Part shown: one piece after another, positions 12,706-22,030 of the stretch
How the letters are laid out: each line of letters begins with the position of its first letter
How positions within the stretch are numbered: position 1 is the first letter of the stretch
DNA from: Azolla caroliniana
Taxonomy: Eukaryota; Polypodiophyta
Length of the DNA stretch: 64,000 nucleotides
Assembly (NCBI GenBank): GCA_043228905.1
Contig: JBHGNT010000001.1
Location: 29,760,001 to 29,824,000 of the forward strand
Reading direction: 5' to 3'
Program-made: the position numbers and the translations under genes
The notes under the pieces: model-generated
What the model saw: only the letters and a program-made list of their open reading frames with translations
Database searches by the model: none
What the model was told of the DNA's origin: nothing

Positions 12706-12820
12706 ATGTATATGTATGTATCATGTATGTATATATGTATGTATATATGTATGTATGTATGTATATGTATGTATGTGTGTGTGTATGTATGTATATGTGT
12801 GTATGTATGTATAATGTATG
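12700..12820. repeat. GTAT/TA-rich microsatellite at the transposon insertion point
   Basis: Runs of (gtat)n and gtgt cover this interval and resume after 20,366 as (gtat)n. Copy B has a (gt)n run at about 37,062-37,086 in the same place. Confidence 0.85.
12811..12820. repeat. putative 10-bp target-site duplication, left
   Basis: ATAATGTATG directly abuts the left end of the Mutator-like element and is repeated at 20,366-20,375. Ten bases fits the 8-11 bp usual for MULEs. The site is inside a microsatellite, so the exact boundary could shift by a few bases. Confidence 0.65.
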
Positions 12821-12960
12821 CTCGTTGCTATCCTGCACCAAATCATAAAGAGGGCTGGTGAGGGAATCACGGCCACAGACGGTGCAGGTCGCCTAGAGGA
12901 AGGTGCGTGCGATCTGCACCGTCAGATTTCGATAAGGAAGAGCGCGCGAAAAAAAAAGTT
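12821..12960 (+). repeat. MULE left terminal inverted repeat
   Basis: Pairs with the reverse complement of about 20,226-20,365. The best-matching core runs from aaatcataaagagg through ggtgagggaatc and ggccacagacggtgcaggtc to gatctgcaccgtc. The outermost 15-20 bases are more diverged. Confidence 0.88.
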
Positions 12961-13165
12961 GTCAGAGGTCACCCAACTCTGAGTCGATGGTCACCCAACC
13001 CTGTCAGAGGTCACCCAACTCTGAGTCGTTGGTCGCCCAACCGAAATTGGTCACCCAACTATGACTGTTGCAAGTTGCCCAACCGTTTTAGGTCACCCAA
13101 CCCTGACAGTTACAGGTTGCCCAACCGATTGGTCTCCCAACCGTTGCAGGTCGCCCAACCAAATG
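12960..13165. repeat. subterminal GGTCRCCCAAC motif cluster, left
   Basis: About ten copies of ggt(c/t)(a/g/t)cccaac(c/t) lie in 200 bases, all in the same orientation. The same motif recurs in both orientations at 16,500-16,615 and 19,840-20,215. Repeated subterminal motifs of this sort often bind the transposase in other DNA transposons; that role here is inferred. Confidence 0.8.
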
Positions 13166-13184
13166 TATCATTCCAACCAAAATC

Positions 13185-13480
13185 TTCAAATAAGCTTGTT
13201 AATTACCCTTAAAACTTACAATAACATATCAAATAGTCACAAAATTCAACCTTAAAATACTTAAAACCGACGATCTTTACCATACTTATGTTAAAACAAA
13301 TAATCATATTAAAACATAAAAGTTGAAAGTTAAAAAACATTTAAAACATAAAACGAAGAATGTAAACTTACAATAACATATCAAATAGTCACAAAATTCA
13401 ACCTTAAATTACTTAAAACCGACGATCTTTACCATACTTCTGTTAAAACAAATAATCCTGGCAAAACATAAAAGTTGAAA
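13185..13480. repeat. direct duplication next to the transposase 3' end
   Basis: The block acttacaataacatatcaaatagtcacaaaattcaaccttaa... at about 13,213-13,340 recurs at about 13,366-13,490 with few changes, a tandem unit of about 153 bases. Confidence 0.8.
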
Positions 13481-13492
13481 GTTACCAAACAT

Positions 13493-15837
13493 TTATGGCT
13501 CATCCGGAGATGATGGCAAGATGCGACCACAATTCTTGCAACAATCAACATTTGAGTCCCTTGATCTAAAGGTCAAGGCATCGCAATGCAAGCATCGCAT
13601 TTTATCTGTCGCACATATTGGCAACCGCCTCCTAGCTCGACTTGCGCCTCTTTGCATTTTTCCTGTGTGTGCCTTGGAAGTGTTTGGGGAGCTGCCAATA
13701 AGATCTTGTGAAATGTTGATTGATGCTCCCCTTTTTGCACCAATTGCTTGCTTACGCCCTATGGATCCACGGTCTTCTTCGTTAGTTGGTTTCGGTGCAC
13801 CTGTGTGATACACCAATGTCTCACTTGTTTCTTGAATGGACTCCATACATGCCAAAATTGTTGCACAATCGAGGGATTGTAACCCTTGCTTAAAACATTG
13901 AATAGCCCCCTCAAGCGTTTGTAATTTCGACAAACATTCCTCCACTCGTGATGTTATAGGGTTTGTCTCCTCGACTGGTTCTACCTCTGTCTCCATTTCC
14001 GTCTCTGTGAAATGGTCATTGCGCATATAGGTTGCATGATCTATAAAAGGCAATGACCCACATAGATGTGGCATGTGCCTCTCAATAATCATCCTGATGC
14101 CAAGTATATGCTTACATTTACTCGCAGGGTCGTGGCAATCACAATATGAACATTGGAGCGATACATTATACCATACATCCGGTTTTGTCAAGCTCAATAT
14201 TTTAAACCAATATCGAGGCTCGTCCACAATATGCATTGTCGCATTATTAGTTTCATACCTCTCTAGTAGCCTTTCGGCCTCTTTAAGTCTAGTTGTTTGA
14301 TCCCTACAATTTGCACGTGGTGCAAATCTACCACTCTCACATATTTCTTGTCGTTGCTTGTACCATTCAATAACAGTACCCCCGATGCAAGTGCCAGTTT
14401 GACTGTCCCCGATTAAAACATGCACAAGATCGGTAATTGATCGGTTTATCCTCCCTCTTAAGGCAGTATATTTGATAAACTGCCAATGTCTCTCCACAAG
14501 ATTGGTAGTGTCAACATGTCCGTAGTTGAACATTCTACCAAATTTGGGCCACAGTTTCCTCCACACACATGTCAAGCCACACCATCCTCCTTCTATATAT
14601 TGCCAAACACCTGGCTTGTTTGCATATTCTACCTTTAAGTCCTCACATTGGGCATTGAATGTGGATTCCGTAATGCATTGCATGAGTTGGCACATCCGAT
14701 TATAAAGGTGGTTTCTCTCACTTGCACTTACCTTTGGCAACAAGTTGTCCAACCATGCTTTTTTTGCATGGAAGTGACACAACAAAAGTCGACAATGTGT
14801 TTGCGACCTTTGCCCATTTGTAACTATCCAAGATAATCGGTCTGTTGCAACCACATTACTTATGGCATTATACGATGTCCAACTTTTATCGATGACTATG
14901 GCATTTGGCCTCACATTGGGCATCCGTGCAAATATGACTCTCAAGCAAGTTTCTAAAGCTACTTGCTCATGGTTAGACCCCTTATCAGAACTACATATCA
15001 TGTACCATAATGGGATACCAACTCCCATGGCATTTGGAGCCACAACTGCATATAATGGCAAGCCAAATTGGTTTGTTTTAAACGTGGAGTCGATTGCCCA
15101 AGAGTTGTTTATCGACAGTCGCTCACACATCTCTAACATCCATTCATCTTGGAGCACCTCAATTGAACATCTATCAACGTATCATCAACCCTATGTGCCT
15201 CTATCTTGATCACTTCTATGGGTCTAGACTTTTTATATTTCACGACACTTGTCCCCTCCATGTCAGATGGAGTTAACCTCGACACAACTTGACAACCGCA
15301 TTGGTCAATCACTGCTTTCACATACGCACTAGGGATCCCATAGTCACGAAGGTCATTGGACCAATTTCTCTTTAATTCTGTCAGAGTACCTGTCAAAGAA
15401 CGGTGCGATGCGCCACAATGTGACGCCAATACTATCTCCCTCCATTTCTCTACGTGCGTAATCTGAAGATGAGGCGATGCCTTAAGGTGTATTGCATTCT
15501 CATTCATAAGCGTGAGACGACTCTTCATGCGCCTCCATGCATGTAAATTAAGAGGTGCCCCCCTTGCGAGTGTGCTTAATATTTCAAATGTTACCGTAAC
15601 TTGACCTAATAAATCTTTAAGCATTAAATCGTACATACCTCTAGTGAACGCAATATACCTCGCCGAACAATACATGAAGGGATCAACCTCCTCCGCCTCT
15701 TCTTCGGATGAAGCCGACTCATAGTCTTCGGATGTAGACGAATCCAAGTCATCGTCGATGGTTGCGGAGTATGGTGATGCATAACCATCCTCAGAATCAT
15801 ACAAGGACGTGATTAAATCTATTTCGTTGGGATTCAT
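13493..15837 (-). pseudogene. MURA-like MULE transposase, broken by a frameshift
   Basis: The gene is read as two overlapping minus-strand frames. The N-terminal part (15,133-15,837, 234 codons) starts MNPNEIDLITSLYDSEDG, is acidic and Ser-rich, then carries the DNA-binding-type region. The C-terminal part (13,493 to about 15,180) has the catalytic domain: first Asp in WAIDSTFKTNQ, second Asp in IVIDKSW, a C..H pair in LLCHFHAKKAW, and a candidate Glu in NLVERHW. A SWIM zinc finger (YCDCHDPASKCKH) follows, then a C-terminal Cys cluster (CLHC ... CCKNCG). The two frames join near 15,157-15,170 (...DDTLIDVQL / VLQDEWMLEMC), where one base appears to be missing. No splice site explains the shift. 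The codons on both sides are otherwise clean, so the lesion is recent or a sequencing error. Confidence 0.85.
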
Positions 15838-16325
15838 CTCGAATGAATCTAACTAATCTGATTAAGAATCTAACTAATCTGGTTATAAGAATCTAACTAA
15901 TCTGATTATAACTGATTAAGAATCCCCCTAATATGATTAAGACTCTAACTAATCTTATTAAGAATCTAACTAATGTGATTAAGAATCCCCCTAATCTGAT
16001 TAAGAATCTAACTAATCTTATTAAGAATCTACAAAATCTGATTATAACTGATTAAGAATCTAACTAAGATGATTAAGAATCTAACTAAGATGATTAAGAA
16101 TCTAACTAATCTTATTAAGAATCCCCCTAATCTGATTAAGAATCTAACTAATCTTATTAAGAATCTACAAAATCTGATTATAACTGATTAAGAATCTAAC
16201 TAAGATGATTAAGAATCTAACTAATTTGATTAAGAATCCCCCTAATCTGATTAAGAATCTAACTAATCTTATTAAGAATCTAACTAATCTGATTATAACT
16301 GATTAAGAATATAACTAATCCTGAT
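15838..16325. repeat. 21-base tandem array with 136-base higher-order unit
   Basis: A run of units close to 'tgattaagaatctaactaatc', with variants ending ccccctaat, ctaactaagat and ctacaaaat. The variants themselves recur in order: the block beginning ttaagaatctacaaaatctg is found at 16,021 and again at 16,157, a 136-base higher-order period. The array abuts the transposase start codon, so it occupies the promoter position. Confidence 0.85.
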
Positions 16326-16499
16326 TAGCTTTTAGAGATTGTGCAAAATAAGAATGTGATTAAGACGCAGAATGTGATTATAAGACAGATATTGGAGATG
16401 CAATGAGCTATGATTAAAATGACAGAGAATGGTTTAAAGTGACAGAGAATGTGATTAATTTACATGTTAAGATGACCGTTTTTCTGGCCGTTTACATAA

Positions 16500-16612
16500 C
16501 AGGTTGGGCGACCTGGTTGGGTGACCAAAACAAAAGATAATTAATTTTAAAAGGTTTGGGCAACCTGGTTGGGTGACCAAAACAAAAGATAATTAATTTT
16601 AAAAGGTTTGGG
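16500..16612. repeat. internal GGTTGGGYGACC motifs in a short duplication
   Basis: The subterminal motif appears at about 16,502-16,526 and 16,555-16,580, each followed by aaaacaaaagataattaattttaaaagg; the duplicated unit is about 54 bases. Confidence 0.8.
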
Positions 16613-17093
16613 CAATACCACAACTTGCGATTGGTTTAAAACCATACATTCAGAACATCCACAATAATTGTTGGGAACAACATTTCCATTAACAAGTAAT
16701 CGCGTTTACAATACCACAACTTGCGATTGGTTTAAAACCATACATTCAGAACATCCACAATAATTGTTTGGAACAACATTTCCATTAACAAGTAATCGCG
16801 TTTACAATACCACAACTTGCGATTGGTTTAAAACCATACATTCAGAACATCCACAATAATTGTTGGGAACAACATTTCCATTAACAAGTAATCGCGTTTA
16901 CAATACCACAACTTGCGATTGGTTTAAAACCATACATTCAGAACATCCACAATAATTGTTGGGAACAACATTTCCATTAACAAGTAATCGCGTTTACAAT
17001 ACCACAACTTGCGATTGGTTTAAAACCATACATTCAGATCATCCACAATATTCAGATTGAGATAAATAATTGTTGTAAACAACATTTCCATTA
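16613..17093. repeat. five 96-base tandem repeats
   Basis: Units start with caataccacaacttgcgatt at 16,613, 16,709, 16,805, 16,901 and 16,997, a constant 96-base period. The first four are almost identical; the fifth is diverged and carries a small insertion (attcagattgagat). The array lies between the 3' end of the protease gene and the 21-base array. Confidence 0.93.
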
Positions 17094-17214
17094 ATAAGTA
17101 ATCGCGATATACAATGAGTCGATTCTCACTATACAAAATTTTTGGGGATTCCAAAATATAGTTACAACATCAGCTCTATAGCCAAATCTGTGCTGAAAAC
17201 AACATTCCCAAAAT

Positions 17215-19009
17215 TTACAATATGGAGCCACCGGTCGCAGGTGCAAATCCTAATACCGATCGTGCCCACTCGTCCACATGAATCCGAAGTGAATCCACTT
17301 CGCGTTTGGTGAACCACATCTCTGTGCCCTGTAACCAAATATGTATAAGAACACATCTATACACAATCCACATGAACAAGGAATTGCAATTACACTTACA
17401 AAAGTCGAAGATATCCATCCTTGTAAGAACTCCCTCACCAACATTTGGATAGTCTTCATCACATAAAAGCCACAATCCCAACAATTTGGCTGTGTTGGGA
17501 TGTGCAGTACCTGATGTCGACCATTGGGCACAATGGTGTGGTCTGACGGTTCAGATGAAATTGTCCGAATCGCCAACTCTGCCATTCTCCGCATGTTGTC
17601 TGTTGCTGGTCTGTTCAATGGATCGCAGAAGACTACTTTGCTAGTTAGCTTAGAAGCTTGTTGTCGCATGGTGAACCACAAGTTCCAATGCCCATCAAGC
17701 ACGATCGGAATGAACGTAATCTCACATTGCGCAACTTTCTTAAGGATGTCTTGCTCCTTCATTGCCTGCTGGTGTAGCTGCACCCATAGTGGGTCGACGA
17801 TGGTGAAGCGTTCTGTCACCTCGAGTGGCAATGAGTATTCCATCCACAACGTGAATAAGGTCATAGTCCATGTCGATGCCATTTCACGGCTCTTGCATAT
17901 GGTCTCAAGATCTGACTCGGTAACATCAAGGGCCATATCGAGACGTGGGCAAGTTAGCTGGTACCTGAATGCATGGAAATATGTAGTTTTGAGTAGGTAA
18001 ATCACACTCCATGTCAATTAGTAAGATACTAGTTTGTATTTCACTTAAACCCTACCTGGAAAAGTGTTTATTTGGGGTTTGAATCCATAACCTTATGCCC
18101 TTGCCATGTTGAATTTGAACTATGGCCACATCCGATGCAGCGTCATCTGAATCTGATGTTAGGGAAACAACATCAGTGTTTGACTCGACCTCCTTCCGTC
18201 GGATTGGCATTTTCGGTCGTCTCCGTCTCGGTGGAGTGGACACACCACCCTCAGATGGGTTTTGACTCTCATCCACATCCGTGGACACACCCTGCGGTTG
18301 GGTGGATATCCCCGCCTTTTTACACTGTTTCACCACAATAAGACACATCTTATTATCTGAATTTTGCCAATAAACCCTCCAACAATCTGAAATGAAATCC
18401 TCACTCATACTTACATAAGAATCCAAACCAGCTGCTATCTTCTTCGTCAACATCTCCAAACGCTCATCCTTATTGGAGTCGTATATAGTCATCTCTTTGT
18501 CCATAAATCGTGCCACGAACTCTGCCTGTGTGTCAAGACGGAGTTCAGCAGGAATAGAGTTGTATTTCGAAACAACCCTAACCTTCAACTTTCGGATATA
18601 TTTTTGTCGATTTCTGTAGTACTTGATTTCCGGGTCCATGAATCTTTTGAGTGATCTTTGACGCTCATAACTGTTAAAGCATGCCCCCGGAATACCCTCC
18701 TCCTCCTCTATACGCATCCCTCGTGGTAGGACTACGTCTATTGCATGTTCTCTGCGTAAATGTGACTCCATGTCACTTTTTTTCCGATACCACCTTGGCG
18801 AGAGGCGGCAAAACTCAGTGTAGATACATGCACGAGCCTTGTTCCCATTTGCATCTCTTCCAACCTTATACAACAAGTCGGGACAAGGAGCAACTGTTCC
18901 TTCTGCACCTGTGTTACATATTTAAGATTGACATAAAGATTGGCATAAAGATTGAGATATTGCAACGACACCAAATCCACATACCATTTGGAGGAGCATC
19001 TTGGTCCAT
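17215..19009 (-). CDS. Ulp1-like (C48) cysteine protease carried by the MULE
   Basis: Ulp1-family enzymes cleave SUMO-type modifiers; a role for transposon-borne versions is not established. Spliced model: 17215-17328, 17400-17964, 18056-18908 and 18985-19009. All junctions keep frame and give 518 residues. The N-terminal half has a Cys/His cluster (CIYTEFC ... SHLRREH) like a small zinc finger, followed by a basic and Ser/Thr/Pro-rich linker. The C-terminal half is the protease: His in DGHWNLW (about residue 385), Asp in FCDPLN (about 407), Gln in PTQPNCWDCG (about 451) and Cys in CWDCGFYVM (about 457), so the catalytic set looks complete. A start at 19,009 (MDQDAPPNG) is joined to AEGTVAPCPDLLYKV across an 76-base intron; a simpler start at 18,876 is also possible. 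No stop or frameshift was found, in contrast to the neighbouring transposase. Confidence 0.85.
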
Positions 19010-19659
19010 TTTGTCCCCACTCGTACACATGTCGGCTCCTCGACTTCGCCAATGTCTTCTAACGAAGACCCTTTAACAAATCACGAGTCAACATACATGC
19101 ATCAAACCCTAAACCATTCTTGGGGGAGATTGGTTCGTGACATACCTCTCTTGAGTTGGATATATATCACTGTTATCGAAATCCCACCAATCTTTGTACT
19201 TGGAGTTGGAAGTCATCTACCACCATTCAAGTAATCAAACATTTTTTGATTTTAGTACTCAAACACACAAAATATCAAGTTTAAGCAAGCAAATCATTAA
19301 AACCAACAATCAAAATATAGATGATTAAATCAAGTTTAAGCAAGCAAATCTAGTGAACGCAAGATCATAATAAGTTTGATAGGCCTCACCTATAGTGTGG
19401 ATAAGAGTGGTTACATCCTCTTCTAGATTATGCCTTCAAGATACTGGCTGGGATTAGAGTGGCTGGAAATCAACAAAGCCTTGCCTATTAGATCCTATTA
19501 TACTTCACTTATGGTTCGCTTATCTTCTTGTCTATAGTGACTCTAAACCCTAAAGCTTAAACATGTCTATGCATCAATATGGTCCATACAATCTTGCTTG
19601 TTTTCATTATTATTAAGAAGCGATGAATATAACATTGTGGAAGATATAATAACAAGGAG

Positions 19660-19755
19660 CATACCTGGGAATAGTGATGGAGGAGATCGATTTGTGATGG
19701 AGGAGATCGATTTGTGCAGCCACAGACGATTTGTGATGGAGGAGCTCCCACCTCT
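19660..19755. repeat. short direct repeats in the MULE
   Basis: Three copies of 'gatttgtgatggaggag' or a close variant lie at about 19,672-19,745, followed by a short interval free of genes that leads to the right-end repeats. Confidence 0.7.
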
Positions 19756-19835
19756 TTCCCGGCAAACCCAACCTGTCAATCTCGTTTGAAAAAATGACAG
19801 ATTATGACAGGTTTAGGGCTTTTATAGACATCCCT

Positions 19836-20175
19836 AAAGGAGTCTCCCAACCTGGATAAACAGGTCTCCCAACTGTTTTAAAAATCAACAGTTGGGTGAC
19901 CTGCTTCTTTTATTGAGTTTGTTGGGTGACCAACTCAATATAAACTCTAAAGGAGTCTCCCAACCTGGATAAACAGGTCGCCCAACTGTTTTTAAAATCA
20001 ACAGTTGGGTGACCTGCTTCTTTTATTGAGTTGGTTGGGTGACCAACTCAATATAAACTCTAAAGGAGTCTCCCAACCTGGTTAAACAGGTCACCCAACC
20101 TATTTAAAAATAAACAGTTGGGTGACCTGCTTTTTTTTTTGAGTTGGTTGGGTGACCAAATCAACCAAAAATTTA
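19836..20175. repeat. three 113-base tandem repeats with internal hairpins, right subterminal region
   Basis: Units begin aaaggagtctcccaacctgg at 19,836, 19,949 and 20,062. Each holds the CCCAAC motif in both orientations around a short A/T core (acaggtc(t/g)cccaactgtt ... aacagttgggtgacctg), so each can fold into a hairpin. Confidence 0.9.
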
Positions 20176-20225
20176 AAAAAAAAATGGTTGGGAGACCTCT
20201 GACAGGGTTGGGCGACCGCCTGCGC

Positions 20226-20365
20226 AGCTTTTTTTTTGGCGCCTTCTTCCTCATCCAAATCGGACGGTGCAGATCACACGCGCCTTCTCTGAGCGACCTG
20301 CACCGTCTGTGGCCGCGATTCCCTCACCAGGCCTCTTTATGATTTGTGTCATAATAGACACGTCG
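20226..20365 (-). repeat. MULE right terminal inverted repeat
   Basis: Reverse complement matches 12,821-12,960, including gatctgcaccgtc, ggtgcaggtcg, ggccacagac, ggtgagggaatc and aaatcataaagagg. Confidence 0.88.
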
Positions 20366-20375
20366 ATAATGTATG
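20366..20375. repeat. putative 10-bp target-site duplication, right
   Basis: ATAATGTATG, identical to 12,811-12,820, abuts the element end. Confidence 0.65.
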
Positions 20376-20874
20376 TATGTATGTATAATGTATGTATGTA
20401 TGTACATAGAAGATATTATAGAATCATATATCATATACTATCAAAACATGAAAGCATTACTACCCATATGTATATCCAATTGTGTTGGAATCCCCGATAT
20501 CGTAAAAATTTGAACAATGTCTCCAACTCGTCATTTAGACCATTTTGAACATACTAAGGGAAAAATACCCATTGTTGAGGCCTCAAATAACAATGGGTTA
20601 AAACTTGTCGAATATCTAATAAGTGCTTCCAAATGATATGTGCTATAGGACGTTTACTGAGCCTATGTGTATTGTCCTCCAACGAAATGGTGCAAACGAA
20701 GCACTTACTTCACCCTAGTCCTCGTCTCTTTTAAGGTTGAACCTAATGGTAGCCCACTAATCATGACTTGACTCTCCCCGTATGATTACCTTTGCATGAA
20801 ATGAAAAATGGGAATGCAAACCACATTGCAATATGGTGATAACCCAATATATTGATGCCATTGCATGGTGATAC

Positions 20875-20919
<45 letters not shown>

Positions 20920-20986
20920 GGTGACCTATAACAAGTGTGTACAATGTTGTAACAACCTATCAACCCAAGGCACAACATTTGTTTCC
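20376..20986. repeat. segmental duplication copy A, right part
   Basis: Matches about 37,085-37,651 of copy B: tgtacatagaaga, atcatatatcatatactatcaaaacatg, the ttgaggcctc block near 20,576, and the end at cacaacatttgtttcc. Copy A carries an extra (at)n run at about 20,886-20,915 that copy B lacks. Confidence 0.9.
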
Positions 20987-21241
20987 AATGGCAAAGATTC
21001 ATCCAAGAATGGTATATCTTGTAATTCCTCCCAAATAAATCCATAATTTGGGAGAATACATAACCGTCATTTGGCATCTTCAAATTCCAACAAGCTTTGA
21101 GATTCATTATCAACCACATCTTCCAAATCTACAACCCCCAATCAAAATAAACGATTGAATTGAGATCTCGATTTCTCTTTTCCATGCCAATCCAACACTC
21201 AAGAAGAAACGAGCAATTCATTTTGTAATGAACTACAAAGG

Positions 21242-21297
<56 letters not shown>

Positions 21298-22030
21298 TAT
21301 TTATTGCACTACATCTTGGGTTCGAAACCCAATTGTCCCACCTCTCTATTACTCCATAAATATCTCTCTCACTCTCTCATTTTTGTGCGATTTACTTGAT
21401 AGTAGTTCTTGTATCTTACACATATGAGGGGTTGTGCAAGTTACTTAGCATAAGTCAAGACTTTTGCGCAAAAAAATGGGTTACAGCAAATGTAGCAAAG
21501 GCAAAGACAATCGTGATCCAAACACAACATCATATTTATGTCATCTAATTTTTATGGAAAAGACATTGAAGTATTTCTCTCTTTTTAAGTTTTTGGGTTT
21601 TGAAAAAACAACAGGTCATGGGCATGACACGATAATCAAGCATGCACAATATAATCCATTCAAGGATAATTGTGTGCATAAATAGGTGTTCGAACCCTCA
21701 AGTCTAGTGTTGCTCAAACGATGTTATACAACGAATGGGCTAGTTGCATTCACAAACAAGACTCTTCAACGCTTGGTAAAGATGATTACCTACAAAAATC
21801 ATTGTTGAAGCATGGGTAAAAGCATCTTGGATGTGAAATGGAAAAACTTCAAAACAATTGTATGTTACAAGTTATTGAAGGGTGTGAAAATTTACTTGAA
21901 TAAATACTAATATTGAGGAATCCACCAAAACCTATTTATTTATTTATTTATATTTATTTAGTCAAGATTCACCGTGGTATTAATGAAAAGAAACATACAA
22001 TAAATTATAACCCTCCTACCCACATCAATC
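20987..22030. other. non-coding stretch with CT microsatellite
   Basis: A long CT repeat occupies about 21,245-21,294. Bases 21,464-21,685 are open on the plus strand, but no domain is recognisable. A tatttattt-type simple repeat lies near 21,930-21,960. Confidence 0.5.

Larger units (their letters stand above)
11114..12820. repeat. segmental duplication copy A, left part
   Basis: This stretch matches 35,554 to about 37,085 (copy B) in the same orientation with many small substitutions and indels. Shared landmarks are the tacaaataaaaaaact start, the cagaacaaggtg block near 11,190, the gatggagccagtttagttgagtc block near 11,593, and the exon-like block at 12,595-12,705. Copy A continues after the Mutator-like element at 20,366-20,986. 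Confidence 0.9.
12821..20365 (-). mobile_element. Mutator-like element (MULE) with Ulp1-like protease gene, Kaonashi type
   Basis: A 7,545-base DNA transposon. It is bounded by terminal inverted repeats of about 130-140 bases and a putative 10-base target duplication. Inside, all on the minus strand, are a SWIM-type MURA-like transposase (13,493-15,837, frameshifted) and an Ulp1-like cysteine protease gene (17,215-19,009). Between the two genes lie a 21-base repeat array and a 96-base repeat array; near both ends are many copies of a GGT(C/T)RCCCAAC motif, and near the right end three 113-base repeats. MULEs that carry an Ulp1-like gene are known in plants as Kaonashi elements. Copy B of the host duplication lacks the insert, giving an unoccupied site at about 37,085. 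The insertion is thus younger than the duplication unless copy B lost it precisely, which is unlikely. Confidence 0.9.

Noticed and set aside
12344-12841. 165-codon minus-strand open frame rich in Tyr, Ile, His and Thr
   Set aside because: Most of it is translation of the GTAT/CT microsatellites; only the leader-like block inside is conserved with copy B, and in a different frame.
16613-17093. Regularly spaced repeats that could suggest a CRISPR-like array
   Set aside because: The whole 96-base unit repeats, with no unique spacers, inside a eukaryotic transposon.
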